Of a stretch of 35,531 nt of DNA, positions 17,978 through 26,139 are shown in pieces; the stretch's first letter is position 1; every line of letters starts with the position of its first letter. Location: positions 1-35,531 of the forward strand of contig CBIFVZ010000041.1 of NCBI GenBank assembly GCA_966185765.1, in the 5' to 3' direction. Below the pieces are notes generated by a model, which worked only from the letters and a program-made list of their open reading frames with translations, did not search any database and was not told the DNA's origin. Source of the DNA: CBIFVZ01 sp966185765 (GTDB lineage Bacteria; Pseudomonadota; Gammaproteobacteria; Enterobacterales; Enterobacteriaceae). The translations under genes and the position numbers were made by a program.

Positions 17978-18697
17978 ATGAACAACGACGTCGTCTCACC
18001 GGAATTTGATGAAAACGGCCGCGTACTGCGCCGTATTCGCAGTTTCGTTCGCCGCCAGGGGCGACTGACTAAGGGTCAGCAGCACGCGCTGGATAACTTC
18101 TGGCCGGTGATGGGCGTTGAGTTTTCGCCTGAGCCACTTGATTTGCCCGCGCTGTTCGGCCGTGAAGCACCAGTCACACTGGAGATTGGTTTTGGTATGG
18201 GCGCGTCGCTGGTGACAATGGCGCAGGCCAACGCGCACCAGAATTTCCTCGGGATTGAAGTCCACTCACCAGGCGTGGGGGCCTGCCTGCTCGCTGCTCA
18301 CGAAGCGGGTGTGGAAAACCTGCGTGTGATGTGTCACGACGCCGTTGAGGTGCTCGACTCAATGATTCCTGACAATTCTCTGAATATGGTGCAGTTGTTT
18401 TTCCCTGACCCGTGGCACAAAGCGCGCCATAATAAACGCCGTATCGTTCAGGTGCCGTTTGCAGAGCTGGTGAAACGCAAGCTTAAACAAGGTGGTGTGT
18501 TCCATATGGCGACTGACTGGGAACCTTATGCAGAACATATGCTCGAAGTGATGCGCTCTATTGAGGGTTACAGCAATCTGTCGCAGAGTGGCGATTACGT
18601 ACCACGCCCGCAATCGCGCCCGGTAACCAAGTTTGAACAGCGTGGTCATCGTCTTGGTCACGGTGTATGGGATTTAATGTTCGAGAGGGTGAAATAA
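17978..18697 (+). CDS. trmB: tRNA (guanine-N7-)-methyltransferase
   Basis: Makes m7G46 in the variable loop of tRNAs, using S-adenosylmethionine. The protein has 239 residues, the same as E. coli TrmB. The SAM motif EIGFGMGASL begins at about residue 69, LGIEVHSPGVGACL follows, and the family-specific FFPDPWHKARHNKRRIV segment carries tRNA-binding and catalytic residues. The C-terminal TKFEQRGHRLGHGVWDL is typical. The stop codon overlaps the yggL start by one base (TAATG), so translation of the two is coupled. Confidence 0.97.
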   Translation: MNNDVVSPEFDENGRVLRRIRSFVRRQGRLTKGQQHALDNFWPVMGVEFSPEPLDLPALFGREAPVTLEIGFGMGASLVTMAQANAHQNFLGIEVHSPGVGACLLAAHEAGVENLRVMCHDAVEVLDSMIPDNSLNMVQLFFPDPWHKARHNKRRIVQVPFAELVKRKLKQGGVFHMATDWEPYAEHMLEVMRSIEGYSNLSQSGDYVPRPQSRPVTKFEQRGHRLGHGVWDLMFERVK

Positions 18698-19023
18698 TGG
18701 CGAAGAATCGCAGCCAGCGTTTGCGTAAAAAGATGCACATTGACGAGTTCCAGGAAATTGGCTTCTCAGTGGCATGGCGTTTCCCACAGGGCACGTCTGA
18801 AGAGCAAATCGACAAAACAGTAGATGACCTGATTAATGAAGTCATCGAGCCAAACGGTCTGGCTTTTGACGGCAGCGGCTATCTCGAATGGGAGGGCCTG
18901 GTGTGCACGCAGGAAGTGGGTAAATGCACCGAGGAGCACCAGGCTCTGGTGCGCAAATGGCTCGAAGATCGCAAGGTTGAAGACGTTCGTCTGAGCGATT
19001 TATTCGACGTCTGGTGGGACTAA
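18697..19023 (+). CDS. yggL: DUF469 protein YggL (50S ribosome-associated)
   Basis: A 108-residue protein beginning MAKNRSQRLRKKMHIDEFQ, the signature of the YggL/DUF469 family. In E. coli it has been found associated with the large ribosomal subunit, but its exact role is not settled. The Lys/Arg-rich N-terminus fits RNA or ribosome contact, and the rest is acidic, ending LSDLFDVWWD. The frame is open further upstream to 18667, but the ATG overlapping the trmB stop matches the family start. Confidence 0.95.
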   Translation: MAKNRSQRLRKKMHIDEFQEIGFSVAWRFPQGTSEEQIDKTVDDLINEVIEPNGLAFDGSGYLEWEGLVCTQEVGKCTEEHQALVRKWLEDRKVEDVRLSDLFDVWWD

Positions 19024-19062
19024 TTTCCCTGCATGCAGGTTAATGGATGAACGGGAGTGGCT

Positions 19063-19779
19063 ATGATGCGTAAGTTACTGCTGGGCGCGTTGCTGGTGAC
19101 GGCGGCGCAGGCTCAGGCGGACTATCAGTGCAGCGTGACCCCGCGGGATGATGTGGTTATCAACCCGCAAACGGTGCAGGTGGTTGGCGAAAACGGCAAT
19201 CTGGTGATGACGCCGGACGGCAGCATACAGTTTAACGGCCAGGCAAAAACCCTGACGCCAGCACAGCGCGAGCAGGCTCAGGACTACCAGCAGGCATTGC
19301 GTGATGCACTGCCGTGGATTGACGATGGTGCGCGTTCGCGCGTGGAAAAGGGCCGTATTGCGCTCGATAAGATAGTGACCGAGCAGGTGGGTGAGAGCAG
19401 TAATCTGCGCAAGCGCCTGACCCAGCTTGATTCACAACTTAAAACCCAGATGAATCGTATCATTGAACGTCGTCAGGATGGCCTGACGTTCCACTATAAA
19501 GCCATCGATCAGGTGCGTGCCGACGGCCAGAAGCTGGTAAACCAGGCAATGGGTGGCATCCTGCAGGACAGCATCAACGAGATGGGTGCAAAAGCGATAA
19601 CCTCTGGTGGCGGTAATCCTCTCCAGGGCGTGCTTGGCAATCTCGGCGGTCTGCAAACGGCCATCCAGAAAGAGTGGAAGAACCAGGAAAAAGACTTCCA
19701 GCAGTTTGGTAAAGACGTGTGTAGCCGCGTAGTGTCGCTTGAAGGCCAACGCAAAGCGCTGGTGAGCGGACTTAAGTAA
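19063..19779 (+). CDS. yggN: DUF2884 family periplasmic protein YggN
   Basis: Function unknown. The 238-residue product starts with a cleavable signal peptide (MMRKLLLGALLVTAAQAQA) and then DYQCSVTPRDDVVINPQTV, the usual start of mature YggN. The middle is Gln/Lys-rich and helical (QDYQQALRDALPWID, TQLDSQLKTQMNRIIERR), probably coiled coil, followed by a Gly-rich stretch and two well-spaced cysteines in all. I place the start at ATG 19063 behind GGGAG. ATG 19066 is equally good; the upstream GTG at 19057 falls on the ribosome binding site. It ends the trmB-yggL-yggN unit before a strong terminator. Confidence 0.93.
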   Translation: MMRKLLLGALLVTAAQAQADYQCSVTPRDDVVINPQTVQVVGENGNLVMTPDGSIQFNGQAKTLTPAQREQAQDYQQALRDALPWIDDGARSRVEKGRIALDKIVTEQVGESSNLRKRLTQLDSQLKTQMNRIIERRQDGLTFHYKAIDQVRADGQKLVNQAMGGILQDSINEMGAKAITSGGGNPLQGVLGNLGGLQTAIQKEWKNQEKDFQQFGKDVCSRVVSLEGQRKALVSGLK

Positions 19780-19798
19780 ACGTGCTTGTCGTGTGATG

Positions 19799-19825
19799 AA
19801 AGCCGGTCGTTGACCGGCTTTTTTG
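19799..19825 (+). terminator. rho-independent terminator after yggN
   Basis: Stem AAGCCGGTC / GACCGGCTT (19800-19808 with 19812-19820), loop GTT, then TTTTTT. It starts about 20 bases after the yggN stop. Confidence 0.93.
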
Positions 19826-19911
19826 TGGGCGCTGACATCGTTAATTTTCCTGTCGGCGTCGCGAATGCGCGCAGAATTGCACAGGGCAGGTTTTTTTGTC
19901 ACAACGGCAGT

Positions 19912-19945
19912 CAAAAACAGGAAGCCGCCTCGAAGAAACGGCTTT
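19912..19945 (-). terminator. rho-independent terminator after hemW
   Basis: On the minus strand a 10-bp stem with two G-U pairs (19935-19944 with 19922-19931), a 3-base loop and, a few bases on, TTTTT (complement of 19913-19917). It begins 10 bases after the hemW stop. Together with the yggN terminator it separates two convergent units. E. coli carries yggM and ansB in this gap; here there are only ~175 bp and no gene. Confidence 0.85.
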
Positions 19946-19954
19946 AAAGATAGG

Positions 19955-21091
19955 TTATTCGGCGAGGAACAGTTCCAGCAACGAGTTCAGGAACAGTTTA
20001 CCGTGCTCTGTAATCTGCCAGTGGGTAGGGGTTTCGGTGAGATAACCTTTGGCTATGGCTTCGTCCAGCGGTGGGCGAATCAGTGCTTCATCAAGCCCGG
20101 TATAACGCACGAACTCTTCACGCGGCGCGGCTTCAAGCAGGCGAAAGCGATTCATAAAGAACTCAAACGGCCTGTCGGCGGCTTCCACGTCGTGCTGGCG
20201 CTCGAGATAGTTACCCTGCATATAGCCACGCGGATGGCGGGTTTTAGCCGTGCGCAGAATACGCCCATCCGGGAAAGTGATTTTGCCGTGGGCGCCACAG
20301 CCGATGCCCAGATAATCACCAAAACGCCAGTAGTTAAGATTGTGCTGGCACTGAAAGCCCGGCTTTGCGTAGGCCGAGGTTTCATACTGTTGATAGCCCG
20401 CTTGCGTCAGTAGCTGGTGCCCGCGCTCGAAAATATCCCACAGCGCGTCGTCGTCCGGAAGTTGCGGTGGGCGTGAGCCAAACAGTGTGTTGGGTTCAAT
20501 AGTTAGCTGATACCACGACAGATGCGGTGGATTGAGTGCGATGGCCTGGCGCAGGTCGTCCAGCGCTTCCTCTGGCGTCTGGTCCGGCAAACCGTGCATT
20601 AAATCAAGATTAAAGCTGCGAAGACCAAGGCCGGTTGCCAGTCTTGCTGCGCGCTTTGCCTCTTCGGGGCCGTGAATACGCCCAAGACGCTGAAGCTTTG
20701 GTTCGCTGAAGCTTTGCACACCGATAGAGATACGGTTCACGCCTGCGCGCTGATAATCGCTAAAACGGTCTGCCTCAACGGTGCCGGGGTTGGCTTCCAT
20801 TGTGATTTCTGCGTCAGATGCAAGCGTAAGACGGATGCGAACGCCGTCGAGCAGTGCCTGCATCGCCGGGCCAGACAGCAGACTTGGCGTGCCGCCGCCA
20901 ATAAAAATGGTTTTTATCTCCCGGCCCTGAGCGTAAGCCACATCTTTTTCCAGGTCGCAAAGCAGGTGCTGCACGTAGTCGTCATGCGGCACCTCGCCCT
21001 TAAGCGCGTGTGAGTTAAAGTCGCAATAAGGGCACTTTTGCACGCACCAGGGAATGTGGATGTAAAGACTCAGTGGCGGGAGCTTAACCAT
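19955..21091 (-). CDS. hemW: haem chaperone HemW (radical SAM, HemN-like)
   Basis: A 378-residue radical-SAM protein related to coproporphyrinogen III dehydrogenase. HemW proteins of this length are thought to bind and deliver haem and lack HemN activity. The 4Fe-4S motif is C16-x3-C20-x2-C23 (PWCVQKCPYCDF), followed by IFIGGGTPSLL, the SAM-binding EANPGTVE and SIGVQSF, and DLMHGLPDQT. The short HemN-type N-terminal trip-wire is absent, as expected for HemW. The start overlaps the 3' end of rdgB by 8 bases, so the gene is the last of the yggS-yggT-yggU-rdgB-hemW operon. Confidence 0.96.
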   Translation of the reverse strand: MVKLPPLSLYIHIPWCVQKCPYCDFNSHALKGEVPHDDYVQHLLCDLEKDVAYAQGREIKTIFIGGGTPSLLSGPAMQALLDGVRIRLTLASDAEITMEANPGTVEADRFSDYQRAGVNRISIGVQSFSEPKLQRLGRIHGPEEAKRAARLATGLGLRSFNLDLMHGLPDQTPEEALDDLRQAIALNPPHLSWYQLTIEPNTLFGSRPPQLPDDDALWDIFERGHQLLTQAGYQQYETSAYAKPGFQCQHNLNYWRFGDYLGIGCGAHGKITFPDGRILRTAKTRHPRGYMQGNYLERQHDVEAADRPFEFFMNRFRLLEAAPREEFVRYTGLDEALIRPPLDEAIAKGYLTETPTHWQITEHGKLFLNSLLELFLAE

Positions 21092-21677
21092 TGCGCATCG
21101 CTTCCATCAGCAGTTTGAGTGCCTGGCCGCGATGAGACTGACCGCGCTTCTCATCCCGGGTCATTTCTGCGGCGGTTTTACCGGCAGAGGGCACATAGAA
21201 TATCGGATCGTAACCAAAACCGCCTTCGCCTGCGGCCGTGCGGGTGATTTCACCCGCCCAGCTGCCATGACATACCAGCGGCGTGGGATCGTCTGCATGG
21301 CGCAGGTAGACCAGCACGCAGTGGAATTGCGCCTGGCGCTCGCCGTCCGGTACGGTATCCAGCGCAGTCAGCAGCTTCTCCAGGTTCTGTTGGTCGCTGG
21401 CGTCAGCGCCCGCGTAGCGGGCGGAGTAAATCCCGGGGGCGCCGCCAAGAGCATTCACTGCCAGGCCCGAGTCATCGGCAATAGCGGGTAGACCGGTAAC
21501 CTGTGCCGCATGGCGTGCTTTCAAAATGGCGTTTTCAATAAACGTAAGCCCGGTTTCTTCGGCAGAATCGACACCGAGTTCGGTTTGCGCAACGACGTCG
21601 AGACCAAAGCCTTCCAGCAGGTCGGCAAGCTCACGCACTTTACCGGCGTTGCCGGTAGCAAGAACAACTTTTTGCAT
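21084..21677 (-). CDS. rdgB: dITP/XTP pyrophosphatase (non-canonical purine NTPase)
   Basis: Hydrolyses dITP, dXTP and ITP to the monophosphates, keeping deaminated purines out of DNA and RNA. The 197-residue protein has the family motifs LATGNAGKVRELADLL at the N-terminus, IADDSGLAVNALGGAPG with the general-base Asp region, SARYAG, and GGFGYDPIF near residue 150, ending EKRGQSHRGQAL. Length and gene order match E. coli. It lies 57 bases after yggU and overlaps hemW by 8 bases. Confidence 0.97.
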   Translation of the reverse strand: MQKVVLATGNAGKVRELADLLEGFGLDVVAQTELGVDSAEETGLTFIENAILKARHAAQVTGLPAIADDSGLAVNALGGAPGIYSARYAGADASDQQNLEKLLTALDTVPDGERQAQFHCVLVYLRHADDPTPLVCHGSWAGEITRTAAGEGGFGYDPIFYVPSAGKTAAEMTRDEKRGQSHRGQALKLLMEAMRNG

Positions 21678-21734
21678 AACGAAATCCTGTTGGATGATAT
21701 CCGGTTTAGTGCCGCCGGTTGGGCGGCTACTGTC

Positions 21735-22028
21735 TCAGGGGGCAATCAGTTCCGCGACGGAGGGCGGGATGTGCTGCGGGTTAATGATTTTTACCTGTTT
21801 ATGGCGGCCAAGTTCGCCTTTTTCAATCACGACCTGGCCTTTGGCTACGCGAAACTGCTTTGCCAGGAACTTCACCAGATGGGCGTTGGCCTGGCCATCA
21901 ACCGGTGGTGCGGTAATGGCGACTTTGAGTTCATCGCCATGTACACCCACCAGCGCATCACGGCTGGCTTTGGGCTGGATGTAAAGCCGTAGCACCAGAC
22001 CATCCGCGGTTTCACTGACTGCACTCAC
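21735..22028 (-). CDS. yggU: DUF167 family protein YggU
   Basis: A small 97-residue protein of unknown function with the conserved core LRLYIQPKASRDALVG, ITAPPVDGQANAHLVKFL and EKGELGRHKQVKI. I chose GTG 22028 rather than the longer frame from 22040. It overlaps the yggT stop as GTGA, a typical coupled start, and its first residues (SAV) match E. coli YggU. Confidence 0.95.
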   Translation of the reverse strand: MSAVSETADGLVLRLYIQPKASRDALVGVHGDELKVAITAPPVDGQANAHLVKFLAKQFRVAKGQVVIEKGELGRHKQVKIINPQHIPPSVAELIAP

Positions 22029-22579
22029 AGCGCGTACCACAGCCCCGGAAACAGATCCATGCCGAGGTAGTTCAGCAGATACAGCACCAGGATAACGCCC
22101 ATACCGGAGAAATCAATGCCACCCATTGCCGGAAGAATGCGACGGATCGGTGCCATTAGCGGCTCGGTCATCTGCATCAGCACATAGTCAAACGGGCTGC
22201 GGCCCTGGCTTACCCAGCTCATAATGGCGCGGATAATCACCATCCAGAAGACAAGCGTACCGGCGGCTTTTAGCAGCGAGAGCAAACCGATCAGCGGAAT
22301 TATCGGATCGAGCGAGAGGCTACCGGTCTGAATCAGCAGTAAAAGAGGGTATTTGAGCGTGGTGAGTACAAACGCCAGCAGCAGCGAGGCGCTGTCAATC
22401 GGACCCATTGATGGGATTATCCGGCGCAGCGGCCCGATAACTGGCTGGGTGATTTTCACAATAAACTGTGAGAACGGATTATAAAAATCACAGCGTGACC
22501 ACTGCATCCAGATGCGCAGCAGTAACACCATGACATACAGGTCGATAAGTGTTTTGACCAGAAAAGTCAGGGTCAGCAT
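22025..22579 (-). CDS. yggT: YggT family integral membrane protein
   Basis: A 184-residue inner-membrane protein with two YGGT repeats, each with hydrophobic segments around a short conserved loop: YNPFSQFIVKITQPVIGPLRR in the first half, SPFDYVLMQMTEPLMAPIRR in the second, each followed by (I/L)-P-(S/A)-MG-x-IDxS. About four membrane segments are visible. Its role is not well defined in enterics; family members elsewhere are linked to osmotic tolerance and division or plastid factors. It is 21 bases after yggS and overlaps yggU by 4 bases. Confidence 0.95.
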   Translation of the reverse strand: MLTLTFLVKTLIDLYVMVLLLRIWMQWSRCDFYNPFSQFIVKITQPVIGPLRRIIPSMGPIDSASLLLAFVLTTLKYPLLLLIQTGSLSLDPIIPLIGLLSLLKAAGTLVFWMVIIRAIMSWVSQGRSPFDYVLMQMTEPLMAPIRRILPAMGGIDFSGMGVILVLYLLNYLGMDLFPGLWYAL

Positions 22580-22600
22580 GATGTTCCTCAGTTCTTATTG

Positions 22601-23308
22601 TTACAGACGCGGCGGTGTATTCCGCGCCCCAAAAATGGCGGTTCCAATGCGCACCATAGTGCTGCCTGCGGCAATCGCGGCGTCCATGTCATCAGTCATG
22701 CCCAGAGATAACGTATCCACCCAGGGATAACGGGATTTCAGCCGTGTAAATGCTACAGCCATTTGGCTTGCGACGGCAAACTGACGTTGCCAGTCAGTTT
22801 CCGGTGCCGGAATGGCCATCAGTCCGCGCAGGCGCAGGCCAGGAAGTTCAGCAACCTGAGCTGCCAGCGCATCCAGTTCTTCAGGCGCAATACCTGATTT
22901 GCTCTGCTCATCGCTGATGTTTATCTGGATAAGCACATTTAGTGGCGCCATGCCATCCGGGCGCTGCTCGCTCAGCCGTGTGGCAATACGCAGGCGGTCT
23001 ACGGTATGGCACCAGTCAAAGTGCTCAGCTACAAGGCGGCTTTTATTGGACTGCAGTGGGCCGATAAAGTGCCACGTCAGCCCGCTGACGCCTGCCTTAG
23101 TAAAGTGCTGAATTTTCTCCACGCTTTCCTGAACGTAGTTTTCTCCAAAAGCCCGCTGGCCTGCGGCAATCGCCTCTTCGAGCGCGCTCACAGGTTTGGT
23201 CTTGCTCACTGCAAGCAGAGTCACTTCCTCTGGAAGACGGCCGCAGCGCTGGGCTGACGCTGAGATTTGACGCTGTATCTGCGCTATGTTGTGGGCAATG
23301 TCACTCAT
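22601..23308 (-). CDS. yggS: PLP homeostasis protein (YggS/PLPBP)
   Basis: A 235-residue single-domain TIM-barrel protein that binds pyridoxal 5'-phosphate without known catalysis and buffers PLP and amino-acid pools. The PLP lysine is in TLLAVSKTKP (about residue 36). Other family motifs are FGENYVQE, WHFIGPLQSNKSR, NVLIQINISDEQSKSG and SLGMTDDMDAAIAAGSTMVRIG. First gene of the yggS-to-hemW operon. It is divergent from yggR with only 19 bases between the starts, so the two promoters must lie partly within the coding regions. Confidence 0.97.
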   Translation of the reverse strand: MSDIAHNIAQIQRQISASAQRCGRLPEEVTLLAVSKTKPVSALEEAIAAGQRAFGENYVQESVEKIQHFTKAGVSGLTWHFIGPLQSNKSRLVAEHFDWCHTVDRLRIATRLSEQRPDGMAPLNVLIQINISDEQSKSGIAPEELDALAAQVAELPGLRLRGLMAIPAPETDWQRQFAVASQMAVAFTRLKSRYPWVDTLSLGMTDDMDAAIAAGSTMVRIGTAIFGARNTPPRL

Positions 23309-23327
23309 TGATGCCGGAATGCCGTAA

Positions 23328-24323
23328 ATGGAAGAAATCGTGGCCCTTAGTGTAAAGCATTATGTCTCGGATCTACACCTGTGTGCGGGGGAACCCGCTC
23401 GTTGGCGCAGGCAGGGGGGCATTGAGGTTATTCCCGGCGGGGCACCCGAGCCTGAGTTATTACTACACGCCTGGCTGAGTCGGGAACAACACGTAGCGTT
23501 TGATGCCAGCGGCCAGCTTGATTTTGCCGTTGTGCTTAGTGACGGGCGGCGCCTGCGTGCGAATGCATTTCGCCAGCGGCAGGGCATTTCTCTGGCGCTT
23601 CGGGTGTTGCCAGAGAGTCCACCACAGCTCAACCAGCTTGATGTCCCCCCGCAGCTGCCCGCGCTGCTTGAAAGCCAGGGCGGGTTGCTGTTAGTGACGG
23701 GCGCTACAGGGAATGGGAAATCCACCACGCTTGCGGCGATGGTGGATTTTATCAACCGCCATCACGCGCGCCATATTTTGACGCTTGAAGATCCTGTCGA
23801 GTTTATACACATCTCACGTAGTTCACTGGTACAGCAGCGCGAGGTTGGACAACACTGTGCGAGCTTCAGTGAAGGGCTACGTGCTGCGCTGCGTGAGGAT
23901 CCCGATGTAATCTTGCTGGGAGAGCTGCGAGATGAAATGACAATTCGCCTTGCGCTCACGGCAGCCGAGACCGGTCACCTGGTCCTGGCAACATTACACA
24001 CGCGCGGTGCGCCACAGGCGATAGAGCGTTTACTGGACAGCTTCCCGGCGACTGAACAAAATCGGGTGCGTGCACAGCTTGCGAGTAGTCTGCGTGCGGT
24101 TCTGGCACAAAAGCTGGTCACCGCACATGACGGGGGACGTGTGGCACTGTACGAGATGATGGTCAATACGCCAGCGGTAGCAAACCTGATACGCGAGGGT
24201 AAATTGCACCAGTTAGCGGGCGTGTTGCAGACCGGGCAGCACAGCGGCATGCAGACATTTGCACAAAGTCTTGAGCAGCGCAGGCAGCGGGGATGGATAG
24301 CTGGTGGCACAAAGGTCATGTAA
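23328..24323 (+). CDS. yggR: PilT-like type IV pilus retraction-type ATPase YggR
   Basis: A 331-residue secretion-type AAA ATPase of the PilT/PilU class. It starts with MEEIVALSVKHYVSDLHLC, as in E. coli YggR. Walker A GATGNGKST is at residues 125-133, the Asp box near TLEDPVEF, Walker B DPDVILLGELRD, and the His box HLVLATLHT. PilT proteins power pilus disassembly, but no pilin or pilus assembly gene is in this window, so a role in pilus retraction is inferred from family only. It seems to be a stand-alone gene followed by a GNAT gene. Confidence 0.93.
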   Translation: MEEIVALSVKHYVSDLHLCAGEPARWRRQGGIEVIPGGAPEPELLLHAWLSREQHVAFDASGQLDFAVVLSDGRRLRANAFRQRQGISLALRVLPESPPQLNQLDVPPQLPALLESQGGLLLVTGATGNGKSTTLAAMVDFINRHHARHILTLEDPVEFIHISRSSLVQQREVGQHCASFSEGLRAALREDPDVILLGELRDEMTIRLALTAAETGHLVLATLHTRGAPQAIERLLDSFPATEQNRVRAQLASSLRAVLAQKLVTAHDGGRVALYEMMVNTPAVANLIREGKLHQLAGVLQTGQHSGMQTFAQSLEQRRQRGWIAGGTKVM

Positions 24324-24370
24324 AGCGAACTTTCTGTGTGTCTGTCAGGGAACAAATAACAACCACTAAC

Positions 24371-24379
24371 TGGCATAAT
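24371..24379 (+). promoter_or_regulatory. possible extended -10 promoter element before the GNAT gene
   Basis: TGGCATAAT (TGn followed by a -10-like hexamer) lies about 40 bases before the acetyltransferase ATG, in the 92-bp gap after yggR. No good -35 is visible, which an extended -10 can tolerate. Weak evidence by eye. Confidence 0.3.
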
Positions 24380-24415
24380 GGAGCCTGAACATAGAGTCAG
24401 GAGACGATAAACCCG

Positions 24416-24865
24416 ATGTACCATATTTCTACGGCGAACGAGAGCGACTACGACGAATTGATGCAAATCTGGGAGGACTCGGTCAGGGCGACGCATCACT
24501 TCCTTTCTGAAAACGATATTGCTGCACTGCGCCCCTTACTACGCGAGTGCTATATGCCTGCCCTGGCGGTTTCAGTCTGCCGCAGTGCAGATGGCAAAAC
24601 ACTCGGATTTATGGGCACTGGTGAAGGGCGGTTGGAAATGCTGTTTGTCGCCCCTGCTCACTTTGGCCACGGTGTTGGCCGCGCGTTAGTGACAGAGGCG
24701 GTAGCGCATGCTGGCGTGCGTGCACTGGACGTTAACGAGCAAAACCCGGGAGCAAGTGCGTTTTACCAGCGTATGGGGTTTGAAGTGGTGGGGCGCTCGC
24801 CGCTTGATGGCGAAGGACGCCCGTTTCCTCTGCTGCATATGCGCTTAAAGCAAAATCAGGTTTAA
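24416..24865 (+). CDS. GNAT family N-acetyltransferase (YjaB-like)
   Basis: A 149-residue acetyl-CoA-dependent acetyltransferase. The N-terminus (ISTANESDYDELMQIWEDSVRATHHFL) is typical of GNAT domains. Motif A is LFVAPAHFGHGVGRALV (about 82-98), with the acetyl-CoA loop, and motif B is DVNEQNPGASAFYQRMGFE. The pattern resembles E. coli YjaB (ATHDFL, VNEQN, GFKVTGRS), but the substrate cannot be read from the sequence. It does not occur between yggR and yqgF in E. coli, so it is a lineage-specific gene at this locus. AGGAG is 12 bases before the ATG, slightly far. Confidence 0.9.
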   Translation: MYHISTANESDYDELMQIWEDSVRATHHFLSENDIAALRPLLRECYMPALAVSVCRSADGKTLGFMGTGEGRLEMLFVAPAHFGHGVGRALVTEAVAHAGVRALDVNEQNPGASAFYQRMGFEVVGRSPLDGEGRPFPLLHMRLKQNQV

Positions 24866-25009
24866 GGCGTGCTGTGCCGCCAGGTTGCCAGTCTGGATAG
24901 TTACGGATGAAAGTTGCGCCAGTAATTTGAGTCGTTTGTTTAGCGTGACAGTGGCTGGCGAGCAAGAAAGTTGCACGAAGGACCAGGACTGGTTGGTTTA
25001 GCCCTACAC

Positions 25010-25429
25010 TCAGGGATGGGCCTCAAACCAGCTTTCAAGAATGACCACCGCAGAGGCAGAATCCACGCTGCCTTTATCCAGCGCACGAAAGCCGCCGCGG
25101 CTAAACAGGTCGGCGCGAGCTTCTACGGTGCTTAGCCGCTCGTCCTGTAACAAAACCTGCACACCAAAGCGGCCGTGTACGCGGTTGGCAAATTTGCGTG
25201 CACGTGCGGTCAGCGGTTGTTCACTGCCGTCCATATTGAGTGGCAACCCAACAATAACCTCGTCCGGCTGCCATTCTGCTAACAGGCGCTCTATTTTTGC
25301 CCAGTCTGGCGTTCCGTCCTGCGCTTTCAGTGCCGCCAGTGGACGAGCCGTACCTGTGATGCGCTGTCCAACAGCAACACCAATGCTTTTTGTACCGAAA
25401 TCAAACGCCAGCAGTGTGCCTGTTGCCAT
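25010..25429 (-). CDS. yqgF: RuvC-like nuclease YqgF (pre-16S rRNA maturation)
   Basis: A 139-residue RNase H-fold protein. Motifs are LAFDFGTKSIGVAVG with the first catalytic Asp (about D10), DEVIVGLPLNMDGS, and LLQDERLSTVEA, ending DSASAVVILESWFE. The family was first proposed as an alternative Holliday-junction resolvase; in E. coli it contributes to 16S rRNA 5' end processing. Its start overlaps the yqgE stop by one base (TAATG). Last gene of the rsmE-gshB-yqgE-yqgF cluster. The 144-bp gap to the convergent GNAT gene has only a weak ACCAG/CTGGT inverted repeat. Confidence 0.96.
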   Translation of the reverse strand: MATGTLLAFDFGTKSIGVAVGQRITGTARPLAALKAQDGTPDWAKIERLLAEWQPDEVIVGLPLNMDGSEQPLTARARKFANRVHGRFGVQVLLQDERLSTVEARADLFSRGGFRALDKGSVDSASAVVILESWFEAHP

Positions 25430-25992
25430 TACGCATGCCCCGCTTCGCCCGTCATGGCGAAAATATCGATACCGATAAGCTTTGCCGCTTCTCGCCAGCG
25501 CTCAGAGATGGGCGTGTTGAACAGAATTTTCAGTGAGGCAGGCGCGGTAAGCCAGGCATTGTCCAGCAGTTCCTGCTCAAGCTGGCCTTCTTCCCAGGAG
25601 GCGTAACCGAGTGCGACCAGCACATTGCTGGGCTGTTCTTGAGTACCTAACGTTTCCAGCACGTCTCGTGAGGTCGTTATCACGGTGTCATCACAAATAG
25701 AGATACTGGAGTCAAATGTGTTGGGAGGACTGTGAAGAATAAAACCACGGTCTTCTGCCAGTGGGCCGCCGACAAATACGGGTTTGTCGAGCCGGATTGT
25801 CTCGTCGCGGTTTTCAGGCACAATTTTGAGTTTTTCCAGAACGCCCTCAATGGTAAGGCTGTCCAGCGGTTTATTGATGATAAGGCCCATTGCACCGTCG
25901 CTGTTGTGTTCACAAATGTACACAACTGAGCGTCGGAATAAAGGGTCCTGTAGGGAGGGCATCGCAATCAAAAAGTGATGTTGTAAATTCAT
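25429..25992 (-). CDS. yqgE: UPF0301/DUF179 protein YqgE
   Basis: A 187-residue protein of unknown biochemical function. Family motifs are HHFLIAMPSLQDPLFRRSVVYICEH at the start, GAMGLIINKPL, VFVGGPLAEDRGFILH, and ALGYASWEEGQLEQEL with the C-terminal NAWLTAPA. Nearly always next to yqgF in Gammaproteobacteria, and coupled to it here. The 147 bp upstream (25993-26139) separate it from gshB and may contain its own promoter. Confidence 0.96.
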   Translation of the reverse strand: MNLQHHFLIAMPSLQDPLFRRSVVYICEHNSDGAMGLIINKPLDSLTIEGVLEKLKIVPENRDETIRLDKPVFVGGPLAEDRGFILHSPPNTFDSSISICDDTVITTSRDVLETLGTQEQPSNVLVALGYASWEEGQLEQELLDNAWLTAPASLKILFNTPISERWREAAKLIGIDIFAMTGEAGHA

Positions 25993-26139
25993 TATCAGAA
26001 GTCGTGTCCCGGTTAAAAATGCCAGCAGCCTGGTGGCATGGCGTTATCTGGACAAATACGCCGCGACAACATAGTGCTGACGCGGCGCTGCGTGTGGCGC
26101 CATTATTGATAAAACGCGTTCTGGCTGGCGCTCAGTCTG

